This document shows, one piece after another, positions 8,208 through 17,214 of a stretch of DNA of 64,000 bases. The notes under the pieces were generated by a model. The model ran no database searches and was not told the DNA's origin. It worked only from the letters and a program-made list of their open reading frames with translations. A program made the position numbers and the translations under genes. The first letter of the stretch is position 1. Every line of letters starts with the position of its first letter. The stretch spans positions 1 to 64,000 of the forward strand of contig JBDXFZ010000146.1 of assembly GCA_039990395.1 (NCBI GenBank), written 5' to 3'. The stretch is from CALINF01 sp039990395. GTDB taxonomy: Bacteria > Pseudomonadota > Gammaproteobacteria > Pseudomonadales > Halieaceae.

Positions 8208-9320
8208 GTGCAGACGCTGCGCAAGATTATTCATGTCGATGCGGATTCTTTTTATGCTTCTGTAGAAATGCGTGAAGACCCCGCTTTGGCGGATCTTCCC
8301 ATCGCCGTAGGCGGGCGCTCTGAGCGTCGCGGCGTTATATCTACAGCAAACTATCTGGCGCGCGAGTATGGCGTTCATTCGGCTATGGCGTCTGCGCGAG
8401 CCAAGGCACTGTGCCCCAAGCTCGTTATTTTACCGGCTCGATTCGAACTCTATCGCGCTGTGTCGGCGCAGTTTCATGATATTTTTCGCGACTACACGGA
8501 TCTTATTGAGCCGCTCTCACTGGATGAGGCCTTTCTCGACGTGACGCAAGCCAGCCAGTGCGGTGGAAGCGCGACGCTGATCGCTCAAGAGATTCGTCAG
8601 CGGGTACGTGAGAGCCTCAATCTCACGGTGTCGGCAGGCATTGCGCCAAACAAGTTTCTGGCCAAGGTGGCGAGCGACTGGGACAAACCCGATGGGCAGT
8701 ACACCATTGCACCAGCCCAAGTCGCGGACTTTGTGGAGGTGTTACCCGTAAGCAAAATCAACGGAGTCGGAAAAGTGATGACCGCCAAACTGGCGCAGCT
8801 CGGTGTGCAGACCTGTGGTGATTTGCAGAACATCCCGCTAGAGCAATTGGTGCGCCGGTTTGGTAAGTATGGCAAACGTTTGTCGGAGGTTTCTCGCGGC
8901 ATCGACAATCGAGCAGTGATTGCATCGCGTACGCGTAAGTCAATCAGTGTAGAGCGCACGTTCTCACAGGACATTGAAGATCTGGCAGGCATACAGCAGG
9001 CTTTTCCCGATTTGCTGGTGGAGCTCGAGCGTCGGTTCGACAAAATCTCCCAGAAGTATCTGCCAACCAAACGTTTTGTGAAGGTGAAGTACCATGACTT
9101 CACCCAGACCACGTTGGAGGAAGCGCTGAACTACGGCGGTACAGAGCCCCCTCGGTGGGCTGATCCCGCGGCCTACGAGCGACTGGTGGAGGAGGCATGG
9201 CAGCGAGCCGGTTTGCCCGTGCGACTTCTGGGTGCGGGTCTGCGATTACAACCCAGCCAGCTTGAGACTTCAGGGCAATTGGGCCTATTTGACGACCTTG
9301 ATGAAGACGTGTCGAACTAG
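8208..9320 (+). CDS. dinB: DNA polymerase IV (Y-family translesion polymerase)
   Basis: A 370-residue error-prone polymerase that bypasses DNA lesions. It starts with GTG at 8208. The palm carries the metal-binding residues Asp11 (HVDADSFYASVE) and Asp106-Glu107 (SLDEAFLDV). The helix-hairpin-helix thumb region (INGVGKVMTAKL) and little-finger domain follow. The C-terminus QLGLFDDL resembles a beta-clamp-binding motif. It converges with, and overlaps by four bases, a small leftward gene at 9317. No LexA box was convincingly seen upstream. Confidence 0.95.
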   Translation: MQTLRKIIHVDADSFYASVEMREDPALADLPIAVGGRSERRGVISTANYLAREYGVHSAMASARAKALCPKLVILPARFELYRAVSAQFHDIFRDYTDLIEPLSLDEAFLDVTQASQCGGSATLIAQEIRQRVRESLNLTVSAGIAPNKFLAKVASDWDKPDGQYTIAPAQVADFVEVLPVSKINGVGKVMTAKLAQLGVQTCGDLQNIPLEQLVRRFGKYGKRLSEVSRGIDNRAVIASRTRKSISVERTFSQDIEDLAGIQQAFPDLLVELERRFDKISQKYLPTKRFVKVKYHDFTQTTLEEALNYGGTEPPRWADPAAYERLVEEAWQRAGLPVRLLGAGLRLQPSQLETSGQLGLFDDLDEDVSN

Positions 9321-9568
9321 TGCTCGGGGCTGCATTGCCAGTGCCCTGAGCCATTAGGTGTTATTTGTTTGCTGCGCTCGCAGACCGTGTTAACACGATC
9401 CACTTGCAAGTGTGCTTTCACCGCGATATCTGCATCGCAAAGGCTGCTGTTATTGGACAGAATGTCCACTATAGCGCCCTCGTGAACTTTGAACTTTACC
9501 CAGCGATAAATCCAGACGTGTCCAGCGATGGCGGCCAAGGAAACAATGCTGATGATGACCATGTCCAT
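9317..9568 (-). CDS. Small membrane-anchored hypothetical protein, 83 residues
   Basis: Starts MDMVIISIVS with one N-terminal membrane segment (about residues 2-22) followed by a 60-residue cytoplasmic part with a positively charged segment and two or three cysteines. It lies downstream of rsmE on the same strand with 21 bases between them, and overlaps the end of convergent dinB by four bases. I do not recognise the family. The N-terminal anchor and the operon-like position support a real gene. Confidence 0.55.
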   Translation of the reverse strand: MDMVIISIVSLAAIAGHVWIYRWVKFKVHEGAIVDILSNNSSLCDADIAVKAHLQVDRVNTVCERSKQITPNGSGHWQCSPEH

Positions 9569-9589
9569 AATTGCGCTACCTGTTCTGGA

Positions 9590-10324
9590 TCAGCCTGGTA
9601 CAGGGGCCTCGGTTGAACGAGTACTTCTGAGGAATCTTCCTACCAACGTTGGAACTGCGGTATCGACACGAAGGATCCTGTCACCCAAATTTACCTGCAG
9701 TGCACCAGCGCAGAGAAGCTTTTCTACTTCGTAGGGGATAAATCCGCCCTCGGGGCCGATAATCAGTACGCTGTCGATTTCCTCATCAGCGGGGCACAGT
9801 GGTACGGGGCCAGGATGGGCCAGCAGGGCGCGCCGATTTTCAAGAATGGCAGGTAGCGCGTCTTCCACGAAAGGCTTGAATCGGCGATGTTGCGCTATGC
9901 GCGGCAATACTGTATCTCGCGCCTGTGACAGACCCTGAAGCGAATAGTGTTCCAGGACCTCTTGCGCCAGAACGGGAGTCTGCCAATAGCTTTTTTCCAC
10001 GCGGTAGGAGTTAATCAGGTGTAGTTCTTCAATGCCCATCTCGGCGATCGTGCGGATAATGCGCCTGAGCATCTTGGGTCTGGGCAGCGCTAGTATCACC
10101 TTCAGTGGCAGTTTTTTAATGGGGTCTTGTGCCAATGTAATCATAAGCACTGCGTCTTTGTCAGATAGCTCTACGACGGTGCCTGTACCAAGTTGTCCAT
10201 TGATCTGACCCACGCGGACAGAATCACCCTCGCTGACTCGTAGCACCTGTTGCAGATGCGTAAAGCGCTCATCATTCACCTTGAGCGTATTGTCTTCGCA
10301 AAGCTCGCTCTGTCGAAACAGCAT
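9590..10324 (-). CDS. rsmE: 16S rRNA (uracil-1498-N3)-methyltransferase RsmE
   Basis: A SPOUT-class methyltransferase that modifies U1498 of 16S rRNA. The start at 10324 gives 244 residues beginning MLFRQSELCE, the usual family N-terminus; the frame is open a further 48 bases upstream into the end of rimO. An N-terminal PUA-like domain (about 1-70) precedes the trefoil-knot domain with LIIGPEGGF and the C-terminal LGDRILRVDTAVPT signature that binds S-adenosylmethionine. It lies 16 bases downstream of rimO and is probably cotranscribed. Confidence 0.93.
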   Translation of the reverse strand: MLFRQSELCEDNTLKVNDERFTHLQQVLRVSEGDSVRVGQINGQLGTGTVVELSDKDAVLMITLAQDPIKKLPLKVILALPRPKMLRRIIRTIAEMGIEELHLINSYRVEKSYWQTPVLAQEVLEHYSLQGLSQARDTVLPRIAQHRRFKPFVEDALPAILENRRALLAHPGPVPLCPADEEIDSVLIIGPEGGFIPYEVEKLLCAGALQVNLGDRILRVDTAVPTLVGRFLRSTRSTEAPVPG

Positions 10325-10340
10325 CAGGTTCACAGTGAAT

Positions 10341-11657
10341 TCAGCCTGCCCACAGATCGTACTCATCGGCATGTGTTACTTGGGCTGAGACGAAATCGCC
10401 CGGTTGCAGGTCTGCAGCGCCATCGAGGTAGACTTTGCCGTCAATCTCGGGGGCATCGGCGGTCGAGCGCCCGACCGCACCCTGTTCATCTACTTGATCG
10501 ATCAGAATTTCAATCTCTTTACCTATCTTGGCCTGTAGCTTGTTAGCGCTGATTGACTGCTGCAGTGCCATGAAGCGATCCCACCGTTCCTGCTTCAGCT
10601 CATCGGGCACGTGATCTGGCAGGTCGTTTGCCGCGGCTCCGGCGACTGGTGAATATTGGAAGCAACCCACACGGTCCAGTTGCGCTTCTTCAAGGAAGTC
10701 GAGCAAGGTTTCAAATTCGTCGTCTGTTTCCCCGGGAAAGCCGACAATGAAGGTGCTGCGCAGCGTAATGTCTGGGCAAATCTCGCGCCAACTGCGGATG
10801 CGATCGAGTGACTTTTCAGCGGCGGCGGGGCGTTTCATACGCTTTAGCACACTGGGACTACCGTGCTGCAGCGGTATGTCGAGGTAGGGCAAGATCTTAC
10901 CTTCGGCCATCAGAGGCACGACGTGGTCTACGTGGGGATAGGGGTAGACGTAGTGCAGGCGTACCCAGATACCAAACTCACCCAGGGCTTCGCATAGCGA
11001 CAGCATGTTTGTCTTGAGGGGTCTGCCGTTCCAGAACCCCGTACGGTATTTCAGATCCACTCCGTACGCGCTGGTGTCCTGTGAGATTACCAGCAGTTCC
11101 CGCACGCCTGCATTGGCAAGTCGCTCGGCTTCATTCATTACATCGCCGATGGGGCGACTAACCAGGTCACCGCGCATGCTGGGGATGATGCAGAACTTGC
11201 AGCGATGATTACAGCCCTCTGATATTTTAAGATAGGCGTAGTGTCTAGGTGTGAGCTTAATGCCCTGAGGTGGAACCAGATCCACGTAGGGGTCGTGTAC
11301 CGGCGTGTGGGGTACGAATTCATGTACGGCGCTAACAACCTCTTCATAGGCAGCTGGTCCTGTCACACTCAGAACCTTGGGGTGCAATGCCTGAATCGAG
11401 GCCGCGTCGTCGCCTTTGCCCATACAGCCGGTGACAATAACCCGGCCATTTTCACTCAATGCTTCACCGATGGCATCCAGAGATTCTTGCTTGGCGCTAT
11501 CAATAAAGCCGCAGGTATTCACCACTACGATCTCGGCGTCTTCGTAGGTAGGCACGATGTCATAGCCATCAACCTTTAACTGCGTGAGGATACGCTCGGA
11601 ATCAACCAGGGCTTTGGGGCAGCCCAGGCTGACGAAGCCAACCTTGTTGCGTGACAT
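10341..11657 (-). CDS. rimO: Ribosomal protein S12 methylthiotransferase RimO
   Basis: A radical-SAM enzyme of 438 residues that adds a methylthio group to an aspartate of ribosomal protein S12. The N-terminal MTTase domain has the auxiliary cluster cysteines Cys13 (LGCPKALVDS), Cys49 and Cys78. The radical-SAM CxxxCxxC motif is Cys149, Cys153, Cys156 in EGCNHRCKFC. A C-terminal TRAM domain (about 370-438) completes the family layout. All cluster ligands are present. It heads a leftward pair with rsmE and diverges from the crotonase gene. Confidence 0.96.
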   Translation of the reverse strand: MSRNKVGFVSLGCPKALVDSERILTQLKVDGYDIVPTYEDAEIVVVNTCGFIDSAKQESLDAIGEALSENGRVIVTGCMGKGDDAASIQALHPKVLSVTGPAAYEEVVSAVHEFVPHTPVHDPYVDLVPPQGIKLTPRHYAYLKISEGCNHRCKFCIIPSMRGDLVSRPIGDVMNEAERLANAGVRELLVISQDTSAYGVDLKYRTGFWNGRPLKTNMLSLCEALGEFGIWVRLHYVYPYPHVDHVVPLMAEGKILPYLDIPLQHGSPSVLKRMKRPAAAEKSLDRIRSWREICPDITLRSTFIVGFPGETDDEFETLLDFLEEAQLDRVGCFQYSPVAGAAANDLPDHVPDELKQERWDRFMALQQSISANKLQAKIGKEIEILIDQVDEQGAVGRSTADAPEIDGKVYLDGAADLQPGDFVSAQVTHADEYDLWAG

Positions 11658-11762
11658 AGTCAGTGCCTGTAGGCGAAAAGAAGGTGGCGAGTATAGCGTG
11701 CGAGGGTGGGTGCTGTAATGGTGCTATTCTGGTTTGGAGAGACTCATTCAAGGAGTGCGGTT

Positions 11763-12542
11763 GTGACAGACAAGGTATCGGTAGAGCGTGCTGGTGGGGT
11801 CACCGTAGTCACCATAGAGCGTCCCGAGGTTCGCAATGCTGTGGACGGTGAAACCGCGTATGCACTCGCGGCTGCTTTTCGCGAATTTGATAACGATGAG
11901 GAAAGCGCTGTTGCCATTTTGCAGGGGCGCGACGGCCACTTCTGCGCGGGAGCCGATCTCAAGGCCGTTGCCGCAGGTAAAGACAGCAACCCGATGAGTC
12001 ATGATGGCGATGGGCCAATGGGTCCCTCGCGAATGCAATTGAGCAAGCCAGTGATCGCCGCCATTGCGGGCCATGCAGTTGCCGGAGGTCTGGAGCTTGC
12101 GCTGTGGTGTGATCTACGGGTTGTGGAGACAACGGCCACGTTGGGTGTTTTCTGCAGACGCTGGGGTGTGCCTTTAGTGGACGGTGGCACTGTGCGGTTG
12201 CCGCGTTTGATTGGTCATAGCCGGGCGATGGATCTCATCCTCACGGGCAGACCCGTTGATGCGCAGGAAGCGTTTGCCATTGGGCTTGCCAATCGTGTGG
12301 TTGAGGATGGACAAGCGTTGCATGCAGCCATGGAATTGGCGCAGCAGATCAGTGCATTCCCGCAGTTGTGCATGCGCTCTGACCGGCTCAGCGCGCTGGA
12401 ACAATGGGGGCAGCCAGTCGACGAGGCAATGGCTAATGAGTTTACCCGGGGCCTGGATGTCATAGCGTCGCGTGAAACTGTGATAGGCGCCAGTCGCTTC
12501 GCGTCTGGACGCGGGCGCCATGGCGACTTTGACGATATCTGA
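11763..12542 (+). CDS. Crotonase/enoyl-CoA hydratase family protein
   Basis: The GTG at 11763 is preceded by AAGGAG seven bases upstream, so the protein is 259 residues, not the longer frame from 11706. The crotonase fold is clear: NAVDGETAYAL, the oxyanion-hole segment HFCAGADLKAV, and AGHAVAGGLELALWCDLRV. The second catalytic region reads FCRRWGVPLVDGGTVRL; the Glu typical of true hydratases near this position is not evident, so the exact reaction (hydratase, isomerase or other CoA chemistry) is uncertain. It is a single gene, divergent from rimO. Confidence 0.88.
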   Translation: MTDKVSVERAGGVTVVTIERPEVRNAVDGETAYALAAAFREFDNDEESAVAILQGRDGHFCAGADLKAVAAGKDSNPMSHDGDGPMGPSRMQLSKPVIAAIAGHAVAGGLELALWCDLRVVETTATLGVFCRRWGVPLVDGGTVRLPRLIGHSRAMDLILTGRPVDAQEAFAIGLANRVVEDGQALHAAMELAQQISAFPQLCMRSDRLSALEQWGQPVDEAMANEFTRGLDVIASRETVIGASRFASGRGRHGDFDDI

Positions 12543-12610
12543 ACTCGAGGTGCCAGGTAGCAAGACTGGTTGGAAGCGATGCTGCAGTTGAGGGGGCTCT
12601 GAGGCGGGGA

Positions 12611-13114
12611 TTACACTGTGACTTTTTCGGTGGGCCCATGCGTCCCCACTCGGATCTCCTTGCGCAGCACCGCCAGAAGTTTGAGGCAATCATCACGGTT
12701 CAGAAACTCTCCGACGCTAACTTGCTCGCTGTCATTGTGAAGGGTCAGCCGCGGTCCATCCCAGGGATGCTGTTCAGGCGTTATGGCTAAACCCGCGGCG
12801 TCGCGTTCAAACTCCCATCGCTGTTTGGGCAGGTAGAAGCCTTTGTCTATGACAACTTTCTTCTCATCCAGAGTGATCACATGCCGGTACTGCAATTTCC
12901 AGTTTACGTAGTAGAGCGCGCAGCCAAGGGCCGTGATCTCAAGACCGGCTAGTGGGAGGATGGGCCAGGCACCTGCGAGCGCAAAGCCAATCCCTGCGCC
13001 AAGCGATGGCACCGCAATGGCGAGCAGTGCCAATTGGTTGCTGCGCCACGAAGAGGAATGATTGGGCTTAGCCACAATCAAGAGGTTGTGCGCGTTGTGG
13101 GTACTGGTAACCAA
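12611..13114 (-). CDS. DUF2244 family membrane protein
   Basis: A 167-residue protein with two adjacent membrane segments (about residues 27-45 and 48-66) and a C-terminal cytoplasmic domain with a tryptophan-centred PKQRWEFER stretch, the pattern of DUF2244 proteins. Members are often found near cytochrome oxidase genes, but no such genes are nearby here. The gene is single, leftward, and convergent with the crotonase gene. Function unknown. Confidence 0.72.
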   Translation of the reverse strand: MVTSTHNAHNLLIVAKPNHSSSWRSNQLALLAIAVPSLGAGIGFALAGAWPILPLAGLEITALGCALYYVNWKLQYRHVITLDEKKVVIDKGFYLPKQRWEFERDAAGLAITPEQHPWDGPRLTLHNDSEQVSVGEFLNRDDCLKLLAVLRKEIRVGTHGPTEKVTV

Positions 13115-13219
13115 GGTCCCGTTCCCTCTGAAAGAATTGTATTCTAGTCAATTTTTCGATCAGTACACACTGCTGTGCTAGTGAGTGGTGTCACTCCTTG
13201 TTCCTGGCTCTATTTCGAC

Positions 13220-13627
13220 TCAGTCGCTGGGCGATTCCGCATGCAACGTTCCTTCACCGGGTGTGATGAACAGCAGGTTCGTAGGCGCGTGAGGACGCGC
13301 CGTATGCCACAGCCCTCGTGGTACGCGCACATAATCGCCTGGCTTTGAAATCCGCACCACCTCTTCGCGACCGTCACGCCACAGAGCAAAGTCTGTATCG
13401 CCGGTGAGCAGGTACACCATTTCGTCTCCGTTGGGGTGAGCTTCCCAACTTGGCCAGGGCTCGGAGAACGCAAATTGTTGTACCAAGGCATGCCCCTTGA
13501 ACTCGTTGAAGTCGGCGACGATCTCTTCATAGAATGCCGGTCCGAAGGGTTTTACGATACCCTGACCGTCGGGAGTCATTATGTAGGCGTCGGTGCTTAG
13601 CGTGTAGGGGCCAGGGTTAGTGTCCAT
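13220..13627 (-). CDS. Cupin-domain protein
   Basis: The ATG at 13627 has a strong AGGAG about eight bases upstream; the 31 extra codons of the open frame before it look non-coding. The 135-residue product has a single cupin beta-barrel: motif 1 is around WEAHPNGDEMVYLLTGDTDF and motif 2 around GDYVRVPRGLWHTARPHAP, giving likely metal ligands from His and Glu. Enzymatic or sensory role unknown. It stands alone, divergent from the sulfurtransferase gene. Confidence 0.82.
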   Translation of the reverse strand: MDTNPGPYTLSTDAYIMTPDGQGIVKPFGPAFYEEIVADFNEFKGHALVQQFAFSEPWPSWEAHPNGDEMVYLLTGDTDFALWRDGREEVVRISKPGDYVRVPRGLWHTARPHAPTNLLFITPGEGTLHAESPSD

Positions 13628-13786
13628 TGGTAATTTCTCCTGTTGAATGTTGCGGTGGGCAGTGCACGGGCGTTTAGCTTGCGAGGCTAGTTCGAGTATA
13701 GAACAAAGAATCCAATGCACCGCCGTGGGTGTGCAGCGATAGTCATCGATGTAACGATGTCGTACTAAATTGTCAGGAGTTGAAAT

Positions 13787-14590
13787 ATGCTAGTTGAAGC
13801 GAGTGAGCTGATGGTGGCTGGCGATGCGATCCTCATTGACTGTCGATTTTCTTTAATCGATGTTGATGCTGGCAGGGTGGCTTACGAAACCGGTCATATT
13901 CCGGGGGCTCACTATCTTGCGTTGGATACCGACTTATCCGGCCCGCTGCAGAAGCATGGCGGCCGACACCCGCTGCCCAGTGCAGACGCGTTTGCACAGC
14001 GTTTGGCTTCTTTAGGCATAGGTTCGCAGACGCAGGTGATTGCCTATGACGATAGTCGCTTGGCTTTTGCCGCACGTCTATGGTGGATGATGCGAGCCAT
14101 GGGCTACCGTCCCCCAGCTTTACTCAATGGTGGCTACGCCGCCTGGCTTTCAGCGGGAGGGACGCCGGAAACAAAGATCCCGGCAAAGCGTGACGGGGAG
14201 GCCGCGCCCAGCAATCAACTCGCGTTCTCAAGCGTCTGTGGGATTGACGATCTGGCTGATTGTCAGGCCGCAGGAGCGGCACTGGTCGATTCACGTGAGG
14301 CTGCCCGCTTTCAGGGGCTAGAGGAGCCTATTGACCCTGTTGCTGGTCATATTCCCGGCGCTGTAAACCGGCCTTGGCAGGGCGTAACAGGCGATGATGG
14401 TCGGGTCGCGTCTGATAAGAACTTGCGTCAGCATTGGGGTGACCTACTCGAACAAGAGTCGATGGTGGTGTACTGCGGCTCTGGGGTTACCGCCTGCGTT
14501 AACTTGTTTTCTTTAGCGTTGCTCGGTAGGGACGATGCGGCTTTGTATGCCGGCAGCTGGAGCGATTGGTGTAGCTATCTGGACACCTGA
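13787..14590 (+). CDS. Two-domain rhodanese-type sulfurtransferase (SseA-like)
   Basis: A 267-residue protein with two rhodanese domains. The N-terminal domain is inactive-looking: the equivalent loop reads YDDSRLAFAAR and lacks cysteine. The C-terminal domain carries catalytic Cys230 in VVYCGSGVTAC; a CGSGVT loop resembles 3-mercaptopyruvate sulfurtransferases more than thiosulfate-specific CRKGVT loops. Predicted to transfer sulfane sulfur to cyanide or protein thiols in the cytoplasm. There is no signal peptide. Single gene, convergent with the pseudouridine synthase gene. Confidence 0.9.
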   Translation: MLVEASELMVAGDAILIDCRFSLIDVDAGRVAYETGHIPGAHYLALDTDLSGPLQKHGGRHPLPSADAFAQRLASLGIGSQTQVIAYDDSRLAFAARLWWMMRAMGYRPPALLNGGYAAWLSAGGTPETKIPAKRDGEAAPSNQLAFSSVCGIDDLADCQAAGAALVDSREAARFQGLEEPIDPVAGHIPGAVNRPWQGVTGDDGRVASDKNLRQHWGDLLEQESMVVYCGSGVTACVNLFSLALLGRDDAALYAGSWSDWCSYLDT

Positions 14591-14608
14591 TTTGGACGTG
14601 CCTGATCG

Positions 14609-15268
14609 CTAAAATTGCGCCGCACTACTTCCTTCAATAGGCTTTCCTGTTACCGGGTGGGTAAATCGAATCCAGCTGGCGTGCAGCAGCAGACGAGGTG
14701 ACATAGACAATGCAGCCTCGTGTGCATACATGTCACACCCCAAGATCGGATGGCCCAGCTCACGCATATGAATGCGCAGTTGGTGCGATCGTCCGGTGAC
14801 CGGTTTTAGTAACACGCGGGTGCGGTCCCTCTCTCGCTGCCGCACCTCGTAGCGCGTCAGCGCGGACTTACCCCGTTCCTGGCAAATCATCTGTCTGGGG
14901 CGGTTTTCCCAGTCTGCTGCGATGGGCAGGTCTATCTCGCCAGCGTCTGGTTCAATAACACCCCAAACCACAGCGTCATACTGTTTCTCCACTTGCCGCT
15001 CCTGAAACTGGCGGCTGATGTGAGAATGGGCGGGCTTGTTAAGCGGTACGATCAAGATACCCGAGGTGTCCAGATCAAGACGGTGAACGACGCTGGCGGT
15101 CGGATAATCCGCTTGCAGACGCGTGATCATGCAGTCTTTGTTAAGGGGGTGGCGTCCAGGTACCGTGAGCAGCAGGTGCGGCTTGCATACCAGCAGCAGA
15201 TCATTGTCCTCGTAGAGGATACGAGTTTTTTCCTGACTGTGAGGAACGATGTAGGGGGGTAGCGACAT
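14609..15268 (-). CDS. RluA-family pseudouridine synthase
   Basis: Isomerises uridine in RNA; the exact target is unknown. The start at 15268 gives 219 residues beginning MSLPPYIVPH; the frame stays open further upstream but that region belongs to the divergent gene. The catalytic motif is VHRLDLDTSGI with the nucleophilic Asp, followed by the TGRSHQLRIHM signature. There is no N-terminal S4 domain, so it resembles short RluA/TruC-like enzymes. Its start codon overlaps an alternative start of the divergent methyltransferase gene. Confidence 0.9.
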   Translation of the reverse strand: MSLPPYIVPHSQEKTRILYEDNDLLLVCKPHLLLTVPGRHPLNKDCMITRLQADYPTASVVHRLDLDTSGILIVPLNKPAHSHISRQFQERQVEKQYDAVVWGVIEPDAGEIDLPIAADWENRPRQMICQERGKSALTRYEVRQRERDRTRVLLKPVTGRSHQLRIHMRELGHPILGCDMYAHEAALSMSPRLLLHASWIRFTHPVTGKPIEGSSAAQF

Positions 15269-15314
15269 GGAGGCGTACTTTAAAGGTTGGCGCGAGAATG
15301 TAAACTGCGAACGT

Positions 15315-16001
15315 ATGAAGCCAGATCTATCCCCTGTTATTGACGTAGAGCTCACCGCAAGCCTGTCTGCAGTGCTTCCTGGTGCACGTATCGAGGCGAC
15401 GTCGCTGCCGCTGTCCCCCGAAATATCGCTGTTTCTACTCAATAGCGACTATCCGCAGCATCAATTGCTACCTGAGCAGATGTTCTACTTGATGGAAAAT
15501 CCGTTGTACTGGACCTTCTGTTGGGCGAGTGGTCAGGTGCTTGCGCAGTATTTGCTTGAGAATCGTGCGCTGGTGGCAGGGCGGCGTGTGCTGGATTTCG
15601 GCTGCGGCTCGGGTGTTGTAGGTATTGCGGCCGCATTGGCAGGCGCGCAGCGGGTGGTCGCCTGTGACATCGATCCGTGTGCATTGCATGCAACGGCTCG
15701 CAACGCAACGCTCAACGGCGTGGAAATGGAACTGGCTGACGATTTTGCTGATGTTCTCGGGGAAATCGATCTCATCATCGTGGCCGACGTGTTGTACGAC
15801 CTTGAGAATCTGCCGTGGCTGCAACGGTTTTTGTCTCGGGCCTCCGGGGTCCTGATGGCAGATTCTCGTATCAAAGACTTCAATATGCCTCCGTATCGCC
15901 GTATACAACAAAGCGAAGCATCAACGCTGCCAGATCTGGATGAGTCGCAAGAGTTTCGCCAGGTATCGATCTACCTTGCAGGCACCGGGTTTTCTGCATG
16001 A
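15315..16001 (+). CDS. SAM-dependent methyltransferase, ETFB-lysine methyltransferase-like
   Basis: A 228-residue class I methyltransferase (244 if the ATG at 15267 is used; neither start has a strong ribosome binding site). Motif I is VLDFGCGSGVVGIAAAL, followed by ACDIDPCAL and the post-motif IIVADVLYDLENLPWL, the layout of the METTL20/Prm-like protein-lysine methyltransferase group. A protein substrate is therefore likely but unproven. It diverges from the pseudouridine synthase gene and is followed by a thioesterase gene on the same strand. Confidence 0.8.
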   Translation: MKPDLSPVIDVELTASLSAVLPGARIEATSLPLSPEISLFLLNSDYPQHQLLPEQMFYLMENPLYWTFCWASGQVLAQYLLENRALVAGRRVLDFGCGSGVVGIAAALAGAQRVVACDIDPCALHATARNATLNGVEMELADDFADVLGEIDLIIVADVLYDLENLPWLQRFLSRASGVLMADSRIKDFNMPPYRRIQQSEASTLPDLDESQEFRQVSIYLAGTGFSA

Positions 16002-16042
16002 CAATGCGCTGCGTACATTAATCCCCGAAGGAGCCTTTTGTT

Positions 16043-16447
16043 GTGTCAACTTATACGCTGGATCTGGTACCACGTTTTTACGAAACCGATGCACAAGGGC
16101 ATGTTAGTAATGTGTCGATCGCAGGCTGGTTTGAGACTGCGCGCATCAGCTTTCTCGAGTGGTTACTGCCTGCAGATATGACACCTCGAGGCTGGATTCT
16201 GGCCTCCATTAAGATCGATTACGTAGGAGAGACGTTTCTAGGTTCACCGGTGACTGCTACCGTAACCCGGGCTACCGTTGGGCGTACTTCTGTCACGATA
16301 GAGTGTGAGATGACACAACAGGGAAAGCCAACGGTTGTTGGCTTAGCGGTGCTGGTTCACATGGACCGAGAGACGCATCGACCCTCGCCATTACCTGATG
16401 AGTTACGCACACCAATAGAGGCGTATCAGGCTGAGGGTCGGGACTAG
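16043..16447 (+). CDS. Acyl-CoA thioesterase, hotdog (4HBT) family
   Basis: A 134-residue single-hotdog-domain protein beginning with GTG at 16043, with AAGGAG upstream. The active-site segment is YETDAQGHVSNVSIAGWFETARISFLE split over two strands: the catalytic Asp lies near residue 15, in the place occupied by the 4-hydroxybenzoyl-CoA thioesterase Asp, and the long central helix follows. Predicted to hydrolyse short or medium acyl-CoAs in the cytoplasm. It converges with pdxJ, overlapping by four bases. Confidence 0.85.
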   Translation: MSTYTLDLVPRFYETDAQGHVSNVSIAGWFETARISFLEWLLPADMTPRGWILASIKIDYVGETFLGSPVTATVTRATVGRTSVTIECEMTQQGKPTVVGLAVLVHMDRETHRPSPLPDELRTPIEAYQAEGRD

Positions 16448-17214
16448 GCGGCGGGTTTCCCCAAAGCTTGCTGGTAGGCAGCCACGGCGCTGGCAAGGCT
16501 CATTCGAATCGCGTCTACCGTCAGAGCGTGGCCTATAGACACTTCCTGTAGGCCGGGAAGTTGGGCAAAACGAGGCAGATTATGTAGGTCGAGGTCGTGC
16601 CCAGCGTTCACGCCGAGCCCGCATTCCAGGGCAGTTTCAGCTGCGCGTTCAAATAGCGTGTAAACAGCGTCCACGTCACCGTCGTTCTTGCAGGCATCGG
16701 CATAGGACTCTGTATAGAGCTCAATACGGTCGGCGCCCACTGCAGCAGCCAATTTTATCTGCTCCGGGTCTGGATCCATAAACAGGCTGGTTCGAATACC
16801 CAGTGCCTTGAGTTCTTCAACTAACGGGGCCACCGCGTCGCCGTCGCGCTTCAGATCAAATCCGTGATCGGAGGTCAGTTGATTGTCGCCATCAGGTACC
16901 AACGTGCACTGCGCGGGTCGAATGTCCTTCACCAGAGCCATAAACCCCGGGTAGTCTGATACACCCGGCCGATCGCTCGTGCGTGGGCCTGTCATGGGGT
17001 TGCCTTCAATATTGAACTCAACGTCGAGCATGGCGGCAAGGTCGTAGCAGTCTTGCGCGCGGATGTGGCGCTGATCAGGCCGTGGATGCACGGTGATACC
17101 ATCGGCGCCGGCGGCTATACACATGGCTGCGTGTGCCGGTACATCGGGGTTGCGCGTGTCCCGCGAGTTGCGAATCAACGCAATCTTGTTGAGATTGACG
17201 CTGAGCGCAATCAT
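16444..17214 (-). CDS. pdxJ: Pyridoxine 5'-phosphate synthase PdxJ
   Basis: A 256-residue TIM barrel that condenses 1-deoxyxylulose 5-phosphate with 3-amino-2-oxopropyl phosphate in vitamin B6 synthesis. It begins with LSVNLNKIALIRNSR, and shows GITVHPRPDQRHI, FNIEGNP, SLFMDPDP and the phosphate-binding NAGHDLDL, plus the C-terminal EVSIGHAL segment. The length is typical. Its ATG overlaps the stop of the cyclophilin gene (ATGA), so the two are translationally coupled. recO, the usual neighbour in E. coli, is absent. Confidence 0.96.
   Translation of the reverse strand: MIALSVNLNKIALIRNSRDTRNPDVPAHAAMCIAAGADGITVHPRPDQRHIRAQDCYDLAAMLDVEFNIEGNPMTGPRTSDRPGVSDYPGFMALVKDIRPAQCTLVPDGDNQLTSDHGFDLKRDGDAVAPLVEELKALGIRTSLFMDPDPEQIKLAAAVGADRIELYTESYADACKNDGDVDAVYTLFERAAETALECGLGVNAGHDLDLHNLPRFAQLPGLQEVSIGHALTVDAIRMSLASAVAAYQQALGKPAA

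Noticed and set aside
13181..13195. Short palindrome GAGTG/CACTC upstream of the DUF2244 gene region
   Set aside because: Only five pairs and no T-run or known binding pattern; likely chance.
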